Part shown: positions 45,457 through 56,035 of the stretch, piece by piece | How the letters are laid out: each line of letters begins with the position of its first letter | Numbering within the stretch: the stretch's first letter is position 1 | Virus record (IMG/VR): IMGVR_UViG_3300025133_000049 | Location: 30,788 to 94,787 of that record | DNA length: 64,000 bases | Direction: 5' to 3' (one strand) | Origin: a virus | Notes under the pieces: model-generated | Database searches by the model: none | Seen by the model: only the letters and a program-made list of their open reading frames with translations | What the model was told of the DNA's origin: nothing | Made by a program: the position numbers and the translations under genes

Positions 45457-46110
45457 ATGGCACTTACAATTCAAGCTAAATCCATTTCAGCAGATGGTGA
45501 ATCATTAATTATAGAGGATACTACAGTATGGGCAAGTGAAGCTGACCCACGTAATGAACATGCAGTATTGATAAACGGGATATACAGGTTGTCTACAGAA
45601 ACTTCTGAGGCTGTTGGTATATCTTCTTATGATCCAGTAACTGTAGAAGAATGGACAGCAGCCACACCTACGGATGGGAGATTGACTTTCAATGCATATG
45701 CCTATTATATAAAAGGAGGTAGTCATTCGCCAGCTGATCAAGATGTTCAATATGATACTTCATTAGCTGAACTTCAACAATATACAGCTGCAGGTACATC
45801 CTGGGCTAAAGTAGAGTTAGTTGATGTTTTAGATAAGGCAGTTCTTACTTCTGCAACACTGGAGGTACCAAGTCTTACACATGCTTATATCTTACGTAGT
45901 CTTAGAAATTTAGAGTATGTTGTAGAGGTTAAGCAAGAGCTAGCCAAAGGTGCAAAGCAAAATAGATTATTTTACAAAAGAACTGACATGGATTATATAG
46001 TATCCTTAATCATGGCTGCGGAATATAATTGGGCTCTAGAAGCTTATACGCAGTTCTACGATATAGTATATAACCTAAACAATATTATTTTAACTGATCA
46101 AATATCTTAA
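45457..46110 (+). CDS. 217-aa tail-region protein
   Basis: The first 130 residues are beta-rich with Thr, Ser and Asp, and residues 140-217 are helical (YILRSLRNLEYVVEVKQELAKG…). This makes it a bipartite protein suited to anchoring fibres on the tail. It is the first gene of the fibre block. Not recognised as a family. Confidence 0.6.
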   Translation: MALTIQAKSISADGESLIIEDTTVWASEADPRNEHAVLINGIYRLSTETSEAVGISSYDPVTVEEWTAATPTDGRLTFNAYAYYIKGGSHSPADQDVQYDTSLAELQQYTAAGTSWAKVELVDVLDKAVLTSATLEVPSLTHAYILRSLRNLEYVVEVKQELAKGAKQNRLFYKRTDMDYIVSLIMAAEYNWALEAYTQFYDIVYNLNNIILTDQIS

Positions 46111-46111
46111 T

Positions 46112-47299
46112 ATGTATTACGAAGGAACTTTATCTACAGTAGAAGCTTTATTTGTTAGTAGAGCTCAACAGAAGATAGCAGAGCTAGGCGCTTCTCTTTC
46201 GGAACAAGCAAGTCGTGGTGATGTTGATCAGGAAGATTATCAGATATCTGTAGAATTACAGTATGCTATACAGGGTTTACAAAGCACGGTGAGTCCATGG
46301 ACTGAAGAGGAGAGATTACTAGTAGTCGATTTCTATACACTTAGAGCTCGATTAACTGTTTATGCTTATAGAGAATTATCATTTCTACCTACATATGTAG
46401 GAGGAAGTGAAGGAGATTGGGCTACCAGAGGAGAGCTTGCTATAGTTGATAATGCAGCTATAACAAGGGATCAGCAACAAGATGTAGCTAATCAGGATGA
46501 AAGGGATAGAATAGAAGAAGAAAGTATAGCCAGAGATGAGGCTTTAGCTGATCTTATAGAGAGAGCTGCAGTTGAAAATGAAATCGTATCGGCAGAGCAG
46601 CACGGCGGTGTTAATGAAGGTGAGACTTTTGTGGTAGGTACTCCGTTAGAAATTATCATAGATAAAATTTTATCCGGTACACCTACAGTATCTAATTTCA
46701 CATTTGATGAACATGTAGATTATGTTGTAGTAGGAGATAGTGTTTCAATCACAAGGTTCTCTTGGGACCATACCGGAGATCCGCAAGGTTTATTATTATT
46801 TGACTCAGAGGGTATTATGGGTAATGTTACGCCGGTTGATATTGGTGAATATATTCCTCCAGCCCCTATTGTATATACTTTAAATACTTTTAAAACTATC
46901 ACCTGGACATTAGCAGGTAATAATATAGACAGCGCAACTAAAGAAATAAAAGGTCTATACAATTCTTATTATGGTAAGAAAGCGCAAGGTGATGATACAC
47001 CTATAGTTGTTACAGAGTCAGATGTATTAGCAGGTACTTCTCAATTAACTGAGACTGATGTATCCGTTACATTTACAGCAGATACCACTAATGGAGAATT
47101 AGGTTGGATAGCCGTACCAACAACACAATCAGGATCTGATTACCTCAAATGGGGTACAGATACATCGAATACAGACTGGATAAGTTCTATCAGTTTTATT
47201 GAAAAACAAGGGACTATAACAGTCAACGGAGTTACGTATACAATATACAGATGGAGATATCGATCTCCTCTTAATCGCGACATACAACTTAGTAAATAA
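46112..47299 (+). CDS. 395-aa tail-region protein
   Basis: Residues 1-165 are helical and charged (with EQASRGDVDQEDYQ and a long acidic helix). Residues 170-395 are beta-rich with repeated Asp/Thr/Gly strands, like a tail adaptor carrying an adhesin-like domain. It lies 1 bp after the 217-aa gene and overlaps the collagen-fibre gene by one base. A tail-base or fibre-anchor function is inferred. Confidence 0.6.
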   Translation: MYYEGTLSTVEALFVSRAQQKIAELGASLSEQASRGDVDQEDYQISVELQYAIQGLQSTVSPWTEEERLLVVDFYTLRARLTVYAYRELSFLPTYVGGSEGDWATRGELAIVDNAAITRDQQQDVANQDERDRIEEESIARDEALADLIERAAVENEIVSAEQHGGVNEGETFVVGTPLEIIIDKILSGTPTVSNFTFDEHVDYVVVGDSVSITRFSWDHTGDPQGLLLFDSEGIMGNVTPVDIGEYIPPAPIVYTLNTFKTITWTLAGNNIDSATKEIKGLYNSYYGKKAQGDDTPIVVTESDVLAGTSQLTETDVSVTFTADTTNGELGWIAVPTTQSGSDYLKWGTDTSNTDWISSISFIEKQGTITVNGVTYTIYRWRYRSPLNRDIQLSK

Positions 47300-50200
47300 T
47301 GGCAAAAGAACTTAATCATGGGTTGCACATATTAGCGCCCGAACCGGTAGATATTAGATTAGTTAAAGACGTGTATGGTGATCTTTCAACAATTCCTGTA
47401 ATATTTATAGGGTTGAAAGTATTTGTTATAGCTGATAATAAAGAATACAGATATTACTCAGATGGGTGGAAAGAATGGATCCCAGGTGGTGCAGAAACTC
47501 CAGAGTTAACCGCACAGTGGGGCAGTATCACAGGAGATATAAATCTTCAGACTGATTTAGTTAATGCCTTAAATCTTAAGTTCGATAAAACCGGAGGACA
47601 AATTACAGGTCCCGTATACAATACACATACATTTGATGGAGCAAACTTTATATTACTGGGATCAGTTCCAAGTAATCAACAACCTGAAGGCGGGGGTATC
47701 CCAGATGCGCCGGCCGATGGTGTAACATATGGTAGAGAAGATAATGCTTGGGTAGATATTCTACTCAGAGCTGAGGGAGTTCTCGGTAATCCCGGTGTAG
47801 ATGGGTATGTATTATCTTCTACAGCTGCGGGTGTTAGATCTTGGGTAGTACCTCAGTCAGGTCCCCAAGGGGAACAAGGTATACCAGGTGAAGATGGAGC
47901 AACTGGTGCGGATGGTCCACAAGGGGCTGATGGAGCAACAGGGGCTACAGGTGCAACGGGCTCACAAGGTATTCAAGGTATTCAAGGGGATATAGGTCCT
48001 CAAGGTGCTCAAGGAGAACAAGGTATTCAGGGTGAACAAGGTATCCAAGGAGAGCAAGGTGTTCCCGGTGATGATGGTATATCAGGGGATCCTTCAGATG
48101 GAACAACATATGGTAGAAAAGATAATAATTGGAGTAAAGCAGTAGGTTCACATATCACAGGAGAACCTGCAGGTGCTGGGGTGTATGACAATGAGATATA
48201 CTTAACCCAAGCGCAGTACGATGCAGGTCCAATAAATGCAACAACAATATATCACATCACTGACGCAGTTGATAACGGTGGAGGTGGTGGAACAGAAAGT
48301 CCATTAACAACTAAAGGAGATGTATGGGTATACAGCTCAGCTAACACAAGATTACCTGTGGGATCAGCCGGTCAGATATTATCTGCAGATGCTAATGAAG
48401 GTACAGGACTTAAATGGATTGATGCACCACTTACAGGTATCGGAGGTTCTATCGCAAATGATCAAGTAGCTATAGGAGATACTACAGCAGATACAATAGT
48501 AGGATCATCCGGATTAACTTTTAATGGTACATTACTTAATGTAGTAGGTACAATAGCTGCAGATAATGCAGCATATTCTACACCAGTAGGAGAACCTACA
48601 GGATCTGCAAGAATAGGTAACATAGTATATTTGACCCAAGCACAATATGATGCAGGGCCAACTAATGCTACTACAATTTATAAAATAACAGATGCTCCTG
48701 GGGATGGTGGTGAAGGTATTACGAGTCCACTTACAACTAAAGGAGATCTTTGGGGGTTTTCTACAACTGATGCTAGAATTGGAGTAGGAACTAATGATCA
48801 AGTTCTTACAGCTGATAGTACACAAGCATCCGGTGTAGCTTGGAAAGATGCTACTGGAGGTAGTGGCGGCGGTGATGTTTACCTAGCTAATGATAATATA
48901 TTTACAGGATCGAATGAGTTTAAAAACACTGCAACATTTTTTGGTAACACAGGTGTTAATGAAGGTATTACAGTTAATATCCTTGATGGACTAGGTGTGC
49001 CAAGAGCTCTGATGGGAGCAGGCAATCAAGGTTTTTCTATTACTGGAAATCCAGGAGTTACAATAACTACACTATCTACACAATTATCTTATCAAGGTCT
49101 GGACCCTACTGACGATACAGGTATTGGGGATAGAGGATATAATGATGGTAGGTACTTAATGGATTCTCCTAGTGATGGAGGCACTTATGGTAGAAAGGAT
49201 GGTGCTTGGGCTATTGTACCGGAAGCAGCGGATTTAAGTAACTACGTAACATTAAATGGGACACAAACAATAACTGGAGCCAAAACATTTTCTTTAGTAG
49301 TGTCTGGGGTAACTCCCACACTACCAGCTCATTTAGCTACAAAAGCATATACAGATTCTATAGCTGGTGGAACTATTCCAGAAGCACCTGAAGATGGTTC
49401 TACTTACGGACGTAGAGATGCTGCATGGATTCAAGTGGCCGGAGGAGGTGGTGGTGATGCTTATCTCGCTAACTCACAAACGTTTACAGGAGCTAATACA
49501 TTTACACAAGTAATAACAGGTGCGGCTCCTTCACTTCCTTTACATTTATCAACTAAACAATATGTAGATGATAGTGTTATTGCGGTTCAGTACACCCATC
49601 CAGCATACACAGCAAGAAGTATTAATACTTCCGGTGCAGAGGTAATAGATGTATTCACATCAAACTCTCTCGGACATGTGACAAATGCAACTAAGAGAAC
49701 AATGACATTAGCTAACCTTGGGTATACAGGAGCAACTAATGCAAACTATATAACTAATAACAATCAGTTAACTAATGGAAGGGGGTATATAACTGGGATA
49801 TCAAATTATGTAACTACTGATACCACACAATCTATAACAGGGACTAAGACTTTCACTAAGGTTGTTACAGGTGTTACACCTACAGCAGCATTACACTTAG
49901 CTACGAAAGCCTATGTAGATGCTAACGTAGGAGGTGGTGGAACTATTGAAGGAACTATAGCACTTAATCAAGTTGCGTATGGTTCTGGTACAGATACAAT
50001 TCAAGGGTCCTCTAATTTTACGTATGATGGAACATATCTTAAGAATAGATATTTTAAATCATCAGGAGTTGATTACAGATTTTATGATGGAACTTCAAGT
50101 TCATTAGTTCTTTCTTTTAAAAAGTATGCAGGTTGGTCTACTGATGTAGCTTCTACCTTATTACAAATGGAAGCTGGATCTGCTTTAATAACAGGACCTA

Positions 50201-51072
50201 GTGGAACAAACTTCACTCATATAGGTATATGTACAGGAGGATTAAAGTTAGGTACAGGAACAGCAGATACTATTTCAGTTCCTACTGAGATGTTAGATGT
50301 AACTGGTAATGGTAAATTCAGCGGAGGTTTAGAAATAGTTACTGATCCTACTTCTGGGGATGATGTTGGTAATAGAGATTATAATGATGCAAGATACTTA
50401 AGAGGAGATGTAGCAGATACTCAAACAGGTGGTATTATTATGAATGGTGATATTACTATGAATGATGATAAGCTACTTAGATTTGGTACCAGTGGTGCAG
50501 AATCAACTATATCTTCAGACGGAACAGATACTATTTGGAAACTAAAAAGAAATAGTCTTGAAATACAAAACTTAGGTACTGCTGCTGTATTTAGTATAGA
50601 TCAGAGTGGTAATGTAGCACAAACAGGACATCTTACATTAAACAATGATAAACTTATTAGTTTAGGTCCATCAACAATAGGGTATAATTCAAGTAAAACA
50701 AGAGTAGATTTTAATTTTGAATCAGCTGCTTCTTTAAATTTTTATGACGGAGCACAAGCTAAGTTTGAATTCGAGAAGTCTACAGGATACTTTACATGTG
50801 TTCAGAGTTTTGCTACGTCCTCTAGAGAAAAGAAAGAGAATATCACAACTTACATGGGGTCAGGTCTAGATGTTGTTAGAAATATCAATGTAGTTACATA
50901 TGACTTTAAAGATGGTGGAGCAATGAATAACATTGGTGCAATATCTGAAGATGTTCCTACAGAGATATCCTCTGAGGATAGAAAATCAATATCAATTAAC
51001 CAACTTGTGTTCTTACAAGCTAAGGCTATACAAGAACTAGAGGCTAGAATAATTGAATTAGAAAACAAATAA
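47299..51072 (+). CDS. Tail fibre with collagen-like repeat and S74 chaperone
   Basis: This 1257-aa protein begins MAKELNHGLHILAPEPVD, an N-terminus shared with the fibre at 53905. Residues about 188-265 are 26 Gly-X-Y triplets (GPQ, GEQ, GIP…), a collagen-like trimer-forming rod. The middle has repeated Gly/Thr-rich strands. The last 90 residues (from S1174-S1175-REKKENI to a closing coil ending LEARIIELENK) fit the S74 intramolecular chaperone: Ser-Lys dyad, with S1174 or S1175 and K1179, and self-cleavage expected just before this Ser. The mature fibre would be the host-binding spike. Confidence 0.85.
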   Translation: MAKELNHGLHILAPEPVDIRLVKDVYGDLSTIPVIFIGLKVFVIADNKEYRYYSDGWKEWIPGGAETPELTAQWGSITGDINLQTDLVNALNLKFDKTGGQITGPVYNTHTFDGANFILLGSVPSNQQPEGGGIPDAPADGVTYGREDNAWVDILLRAEGVLGNPGVDGYVLSSTAAGVRSWVVPQSGPQGEQGIPGEDGATGADGPQGADGATGATGATGSQGIQGIQGDIGPQGAQGEQGIQGEQGIQGEQGVPGDDGISGDPSDGTTYGRKDNNWSKAVGSHITGEPAGAGVYDNEIYLTQAQYDAGPINATTIYHITDAVDNGGGGGTESPLTTKGDVWVYSSANTRLPVGSAGQILSADANEGTGLKWIDAPLTGIGGSIANDQVAIGDTTADTIVGSSGLTFNGTLLNVVGTIAADNAAYSTPVGEPTGSARIGNIVYLTQAQYDAGPTNATTIYKITDAPGDGGEGITSPLTTKGDLWGFSTTDARIGVGTNDQVLTADSTQASGVAWKDATGGSGGGDVYLANDNIFTGSNEFKNTATFFGNTGVNEGITVNILDGLGVPRALMGAGNQGFSITGNPGVTITTLSTQLSYQGLDPTDDTGIGDRGYNDGRYLMDSPSDGGTYGRKDGAWAIVPEAADLSNYVTLNGTQTITGAKTFSLVVSGVTPTLPAHLATKAYTDSIAGGTIPEAPEDGSTYGRRDAAWIQVAGGGGGDAYLANSQTFTGANTFTQVITGAAPSLPLHLSTKQYVDDSVIAVQYTHPAYTARSINTSGAEVIDVFTSNSLGHVTNATKRTMTLANLGYTGATNANYITNNNQLTNGRGYITGISNYVTTDTTQSITGTKTFTKVVTGVTPTAALHLATKAYVDANVGGGGTIEGTIALNQVAYGSGTDTIQGSSNFTYDGTYLKNRYFKSSGVDYRFYDGTSSSLVLSFKKYAGWSTDVASTLLQMEAGSALITGPSGTNFTHIGICTGGLKLGTGTADTISVPTEMLDVTGNGKFSGGLEIVTDPTSGDDVGNRDYNDARYLRGDVADTQTGGIIMNGDITMNDDKLLRFGTSGAESTISSDGTDTIWKLKRNSLEIQNLGTAAVFSIDQSGNVAQTGHLTLNNDKLISLGPSTIGYNSSKTRVDFNFESAASLNFYDGAQAKFEFEKSTGYFTCVQSFATSSREKKENITTYMGSGLDVVRNINVVTYDFKDGGAMNNIGAISEDVPTEISSEDRKSISINQLVFLQAKAIQELEARIIELENK

Positions 51073-51073
51073 T

Positions 51074-52903
51074 ATGCCTTACGCTAGTGATCATTTAGTA
51101 ACTTATCAGGAGCTGCAAGATATGGTGGATAACCAAGGCTTTACAGCTAAGAAACCTATACCAGATACTAACCAGCACATCACAGCTGCGGAAGCAATTG
51201 AGTATGTATGGTTATCAGGTACACCTCCATTATCTGGATTTTTTCCTAAGCAACACCCTCCTTATTGGGCTTTTATCGCATTAGGAACTGCTTGGGTTGC
51301 AGAAACCTGGGAGTGTATTTTAGATGGTGGGGGAGGTCCTACAGGAAGTAATCTAATGGGCACCTTATCTTTCGTCAGTTCTTCAGATGATTCTATATCT
51401 GTGCTGTGGACCGGTCCAGTAGATGTTATATCAGATCAAGCATTGGTATCATATAGCATAGAAATTAAATTATCATCATCTAGTTCTTGGTCAGTACATG
51501 GAACAGAGCCTAATACTATTTATGAATACACTGCAGGATCATTATCCTCTGGAGAGAATTATGATATTAGAGTTAGATTCCAAACAAATACAGGCGCTTG
51601 GAGTACCTATAGTAATACGGTATCAGCAACTACAGTAGGGTATATTCCTATAACTTGTTCTGATACAAATATAGAAGGTAACCAAGGAATTCTTCAAATG
51701 TTTGATATAGATATGGGATCGGTTAATCAAGGTACATTTGATTTCGAATTTAATCCCAAAAATATTCCAGATAGGGTTCAAATAAAAAGTGGAGCCAGTC
51801 TTCTATATGACTCACAATACTTAGGGGATGTTGATTGGTATCCTAATATGATAGACCAAGGGGTGGATCCAGCATTATTAACTAGATTAAGTACTACTAC
51901 TATAGTAGCTCCTGAAACAGGAGTTCACCCTCTCAATGATCATGGTAGGGTAGGTACAATAGATGCATCTTTAATTCAAAATGAACATGTACAATTAATA
52001 GTGGATGGGCCGTTAAATAACACCGTATGGGATATGACAGTAAAATGTCCTATAGGAGATGTGACACCAGAGAACTATACAGTATATACAACTGATTATG
52101 GAGATTATGCAGGTACTGTTGATCTAATGGTATCGAATGTAGTTGCGGGAGATACATTAACTTTCCAGGTAGAGGTTCTATCCGGAGGGTCTACTGCAAG
52201 AGAAAACCAATGGAGGTATAATAAATTTGATAGTAACTTAAATATTACTGAGCTAGTAGATGGAGAAGATAATCCGAGCTTACCACAGGTGTATCAATTT
52301 TCAACCCAAGCACACACATCAGGAACTTTCAAGTTTGCTAATGTACATAGTTACCAAAACTCAGGACAAGAGGATTATTATGGAGAGTCTATTGGTAGAG
52401 TGAGATTAATAAGTTCAAGTGCAGGTAATACATTTAATACTGAATGGCTCGACTTGAATTGTGAAAGTTATGTTTATATTCCACCTAACCCCTATGATCT
52501 ATCTTGGACATGGACTGAAGCTTTGACATATAAAGGATATGGAGGTGAGGTTAGAATAGAAGGATCTCAAGGTGCGGAAATATTTTTAAAAATTGAATAC
52601 CTATCTGAATCAGGAGATTGGGGATCACAGGTTACAGGTAGTACAGGTATCTTAGAAATAACTGATAGTACAGTTAGCGGAAATATGCCTTATACTGTAA
52701 CACCAACTAATCTAGGTCAAACATTAGAAGCCAGCATTGGTGGAGGGTACTATTATAGATATGCATTTTTTACCTGGTTTGAGAATCCAAGTAATGTAGG
52801 ATCTATACAGATTAGAATTACGATACTCTCAGCAACAGATTATCCAGCTCATCAGATACCAGCACCATTACAATTTACAATAAATAACAACGACAATTGG
52901 TAA
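51074..52903 (+). CDS. 609-aa adhesin with fibronectin type III module
   Basis: Residues about 95-200 (GTLSFVSSSDDSISVLWTGP … NYDIRVRFQTNTGAWSTYSNTV) form a fibronectin type III-like sandwich. Further on, residues near 235-260 (IKSGASLLYDSQYLGDVDWYP) resemble a stretch of the 475-aa protein at 58433 (IASGASVITHTRFVGDTEWLP), so the two share a module. The rest is beta-rich with Ser/Gly/Asn. A virion surface or host-binding role is inferred. It is 1 bp after the S74 fibre. Confidence 0.7.
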   Translation: MPYASDHLVTYQELQDMVDNQGFTAKKPIPDTNQHITAAEAIEYVWLSGTPPLSGFFPKQHPPYWAFIALGTAWVAETWECILDGGGGPTGSNLMGTLSFVSSSDDSISVLWTGPVDVISDQALVSYSIEIKLSSSSSWSVHGTEPNTIYEYTAGSLSSGENYDIRVRFQTNTGAWSTYSNTVSATTVGYIPITCSDTNIEGNQGILQMFDIDMGSVNQGTFDFEFNPKNIPDRVQIKSGASLLYDSQYLGDVDWYPNMIDQGVDPALLTRLSTTTIVAPETGVHPLNDHGRVGTIDASLIQNEHVQLIVDGPLNNTVWDMTVKCPIGDVTPENYTVYTTDYGDYAGTVDLMVSNVVAGDTLTFQVEVLSGGSTARENQWRYNKFDSNLNITELVDGEDNPSLPQVYQFSTQAHTSGTFKFANVHSYQNSGQEDYYGESIGRVRLISSSAGNTFNTEWLDLNCESYVYIPPNPYDLSWTWTEALTYKGYGGEVRIEGSQGAEIFLKIEYLSESGDWGSQVTGSTGILEITDSTVSGNMPYTVTPTNLGQTLEASIGGGYYYRYAFFTWFENPSNVGSIQIRITILSATDYPAHQIPAPLQFTINNNDNW

Positions 52904-52906
52904 ATT

Positions 52907-53380
52907 ATGGCAAACACAGGATATAAACAATGTTTAACTAGGATGCAGGTTATGGTAGATCCTACTACAGGATTACCAGACCCCAATAATCCAACAGGGT
53001 TAGTTGAAGCTAATGATCCAGGAGAGAACTATATAGAAAACGTATGGGATATAGTAACATGTCCTCTACCTCCTGATCCTCCAGCAGCTCCGGTTAACTT
53101 TACAACTAGTTGGTTACAAGTTAATGTGGCAGTATCTTTAACATGGACTGCGCCAGCTAGTACTTATCCAATAGTAGAGTATGATATATGGAGAAGAGAA
53201 TCATATACGACAAGTGTTTCGTATAGAAAAATAACAGGAGCACCTCCTGGAACAAGTACAGTAGATACACCTAATAATCCGGGAGGAGCAATACCTAGGT
53301 ACTACTATAAAATTAGAGCAAAGAATTCTTATGGTGACTACGGACCATTTAGTCCTGAAGTTTGGATTGAGTTCACTTAA
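52907..53380 (+). CDS. 157-aa fibronectin type III protein
   Basis: Residues about 62-157 are a single fibronectin type III-like domain: PAAPVNFTTSWLQVNVAVSLTWTAP, then strand SYRKITG and the closing YYYKIRAKNSYGDYGPFS. The N-terminal 60 residues are polar and Pro/Asn-rich. It continues the adhesin series and may be a fibre cap or head decoration. No lipobox or TM. Confidence 0.75.
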   Translation: MANTGYKQCLTRMQVMVDPTTGLPDPNNPTGLVEANDPGENYIENVWDIVTCPLPPDPPAAPVNFTTSWLQVNVAVSLTWTAPASTYPIVEYDIWRRESYTTSVSYRKITGAPPGTSTVDTPNNPGGAIPRYYYKIRAKNSYGDYGPFSPEVWIEFT

Positions 53381-53407
53381 ATAGATAACAATTAAAATAG
53401 ATATATT

Positions 53408-53518
53408 ATGTACAAAGGAATGAAATTTTATCACGACAAGAACTTCTGGAGATTGATTGGATTGATCGCTGGATTAGTAGCATTGGCCGCATTAAGTTAT
53501 TGGATAATCTACGTATGA
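53408..53518 (+). CDS. 36-aa single-TM peptide
   Basis: A 36-residue frame (start MYKGMKFYHDKNFWR) with residues 16-35 hydrophobic (LIGLIAGLVALAALSYWIIY). The stop TGA overlaps the next gene's ATG as ATGA, pointing to coupled translation. Possibly part of a membrane pair with the 125-aa protein. Confidence 0.55.
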   Translation: MYKGMKFYHDKNFWRLIGLIAGLVALAALSYWIIYV

Positions 53519-53892
53519 TTTTCTTTATAGTAGTCATAAGTTTATTACTAGGTTTTAAACTATGGTGGGACTTTAGAGCAAAGAATGTAGAAGGACGTGT
53601 AATCAATCATGCTAGAAGCGCATTGGTTGATGTAGTCATATACATAGCAGCATCTGGGGTATTTTATCCAGACTTTTATGCTATGGTAGGAGCAGTTATA
53701 TTTGCATGTGGATTTAGATGGATATTATTTGATGCTATATTTGCAAAGATTAATTGGGGAACTTGGATCTTCTATGGAGAGAGTTCTTGGATAGATAAAC
53801 AGATGGCTAAACTCCATAAGAAGTTTGGACTCAAGCATTTATTAATTAAATTGATACCATTGTTAATAGGGATATTGTTGGTATATTTGTAA
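53515..53892 (+). CDS. 125-aa multi-TM protein, possible holin
   Basis: I prefer ATG 53515 (MIFFIVVISLLLGFK), coupled to the stop of the peptide before it, over ATG 53500. Hydrophobic segments at residues about 1-15, 36-55, 57-78 and 107-125 give three or four membrane helices, with an amphipathic stretch (WIDKQMAKLHKKFG) before the last. Small multi-TM proteins among late genes often serve as holins, but I see no family motif and a second candidate lies at 56890. Confidence 0.6.
   Translation: MIFFIVVISLLLGFKLWWDFRAKNVEGRVINHARSALVDVVIYIAASGVFYPDFYAMVGAVIFACGFRWILFDAIFAKINWGTWIFYGESSWIDKQMAKLHKKFGLKHLLIKLIPLLIGILLVYL
53860..53889 (+). promoter_or_regulatory. Promoter candidate P4 before the second fibre
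   Basis: TTG at 53860-53862 and TATATTTG at 53882-53889, 19 bp apart, match the host promoter well. It lies in the 3' end of the multi-TM gene and points at the fibre gene 15 bp further on. The AACAACAAAAG element is absent (the sequence is TAAAAACAAAG). Confidence 0.55.
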
Positions 53893-53904
53893 AAACAAAG
53901 AGAG

Positions 53905-56034
53905 ATGGCTAAAGAAATAAACATGAACTTCGAAGTCTTGGCACCGGGGCCAATTGACACTAGAATGCAAGTTGCTACACAAGCAAGTTTAGCAGGTATA
54001 CCTGTGAAGTTTGATCAGATGGTAACTAGAGTATTAGATGAAGAAAAAGATTATGTTTATAAATTAAGCAATGATACCTGGGCTGTAAAAACCTCGGATG
54101 CAGCCTCTATATCTTGGGGTAGTATTATAGGTACATTAACTAGCCAAACCGATTTAGTTAATGAGTTTGCAAAATATGCACTAACCACTCATACACACCC
54201 AGCCGGACCTATACCCGCGCATGAGCATGCACCTGCAGATATTACAGATGTAGATAATCAAGTAGTATGGGCTAGGGAATTAGTAGCACCAAATGTAATT
54301 CTAGAAGGGTCAAGTTCTTCTGGAAGTTTTTCAGATGTAGTAACAACTAAAGGTGATTTATATACTTTCAGTACAGTTAAAGATAGATTACCCGTAGGTG
54401 CTGATGGCCAGGTTCTTTCTGTCGATTTAACAGAACCTACAGGATTAAAGTGGGTAGAAGCAGGTGGAGTAGATTTATCAGGTTTAGTACCTTATACCGG
54501 TGCAACTACAAATGTAGATTTAGGTAATAGGGACTTGACTACAACAGGGGTTATTGCAGGCTCTAATCTATCAGGCTCTAATACAGGTGATAATGCTGTC
54601 AACTCCTTGTATTCAGGTCTTGTAAGTAACGTATCTACACAACTATCGTTAGGAACGATCAGTTCTACTCAAGTATCTATCACAAGTGATGGAGCAGTTA
54701 ATGACGTAACACTTCCAGAAGCTACTGGATCTGATGCAGGTTTGTTAAGTAGTGGGAAGTATACTGAGATAGAATCAAACACATCCGCTAAACATACTCA
54801 CAGTAACGCAGCTGCATTAGATTTAGTTTCTGGAACAAACACAGGAGATCAAACTTCTATCGTAGGACTTACTGGAACTAAATCTCAATTTGATACGGCC
54901 GTAACTGATGGTGACTTCTTATATGTTGGAGATGTATCTTCAAACGTACCAACAAATTTATCATACACAGGCAGCGCTACTCAAGGAGTGGTGGTATCAA
55001 GTGATGGGACAGATGCCACTTTACCAGCTGCTAATGGAACTAATGCCGGTCTTTTATTACCTGGTGACTTTACTAGACTTGCTAATACTAGTGGCACTAA
55101 TACAGGTGATCAAGATTTACCTCAATCAGGCGTAGACTTCGACCCTGTAGGTACAGATAACTCTGATAACAATGCAGCTAATTCAACATATGCAAACGAT
55201 TATAGGGCTGCTAATTTTGTAGCTGGTACTAATTACCAAGTTCCACTTGTTGCAGATACAGATTACTTAACTCCAGGTACAGCTGCAACAACATACGCAC
55301 CAGTATTAGGAGCTAATGATAACTATGTTACAGATGCTGAGAAGACTGTAATAGGTAATACTTCAGGCACTAACACAGGTGATCAAAGTCTTGCTAATTA
55401 TGTAACTCTCGACGGAACGCAAACCATTACGGGGTTTAAAAGCCTTGACGGAGAGGTTAATATAGGAGATGGAACGAACGAGTTACATTTTAGAGGTCGA
55501 AAAATTTCCGCTTATATTGGAGGTACTCTTGGAAACTTGGACTTTGAGGCTGTACAAACTTATTTTAACTCGGATTTTTTAATTGGGGATGGGAAGTGGA
55601 TAAGTACAAAAAACGGAAGTACGTTGGATTTAGAGTTAGGAACAAGTGACGCTAGTAAGGGAATTTATACTTCTCGATATATTCACGCGGACGGAGAAGT
55701 TACTGGTTCGAATTTAAGTGGCACTAACACAGGGGATCAAGACATAAGTGGTAAAGTTAATACACCTACAGAAAGTACAGGTGTAGCACTTGTCTTATCA
55801 GATACAATAGGAAGGCCTTATAATATGGGTTCTGCAAACTCAGGGCTAACATATACAACAAGTGGTTTGACTGCTATGGGATGGGCAGTGTGTAGAATAA
55901 ATACAACATCCGAACCTACAGTAACAGGAGCAACTAAAACAGCAGGAGCTGATTGGGTTACAGGAACAGATATGCACATGGTAGTACAGACATTAGATGG
56001 AACTAATGTACAGTATTTCTTTATAGCTTTATAA
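53905..56034 (+). CDS. 709-aa tail fibre, paralogous N-terminus
   Basis: The first 95 residues (MAKEINMNFEVLAPGPIDTR … WGSIIGTLTSQTDLVNEF) match the start of the collagen fibre at 47299, so both probably dock to the same tail site. Downstream the protein has HTHPAG, a His-rich metal-binding-like stretch, then repeated GTNTGDQ motifs (at least five). These are typical trimeric fibre repeats in Bacteroidota phages. No S74 domain is present; it ends in a beta region. It is likely a side fibre or an alternative fibre. Confidence 0.75.
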   Translation: MAKEINMNFEVLAPGPIDTRMQVATQASLAGIPVKFDQMVTRVLDEEKDYVYKLSNDTWAVKTSDAASISWGSIIGTLTSQTDLVNEFAKYALTTHTHPAGPIPAHEHAPADITDVDNQVVWARELVAPNVILEGSSSSGSFSDVVTTKGDLYTFSTVKDRLPVGADGQVLSVDLTEPTGLKWVEAGGVDLSGLVPYTGATTNVDLGNRDLTTTGVIAGSNLSGSNTGDNAVNSLYSGLVSNVSTQLSLGTISSTQVSITSDGAVNDVTLPEATGSDAGLLSSGKYTEIESNTSAKHTHSNAAALDLVSGTNTGDQTSIVGLTGTKSQFDTAVTDGDFLYVGDVSSNVPTNLSYTGSATQGVVVSSDGTDATLPAANGTNAGLLLPGDFTRLANTSGTNTGDQDLPQSGVDFDPVGTDNSDNNAANSTYANDYRAANFVAGTNYQVPLVADTDYLTPGTAATTYAPVLGANDNYVTDAEKTVIGNTSGTNTGDQSLANYVTLDGTQTITGFKSLDGEVNIGDGTNELHFRGRKISAYIGGTLGNLDFEAVQTYFNSDFLIGDGKWISTKNGSTLDLELGTSDASKGIYTSRYIHADGEVTGSNLSGTNTGDQDISGKVNTPTESTGVALVLSDTIGRPYNMGSANSGLTYTTSGLTAMGWAVCRINTTSEPTVTGATKTAGADWVTGTDMHMVVQTLDGTNVQYFFIAL

Positions 56035-56035
56035 T

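Noticed and set aside
47945-48151. Minus-strand ORF opposite the collagen-like repeat
   Set aside because: Its repetitive Leu/Tyr/His composition is the mirror of the Gly-X-Y codons.
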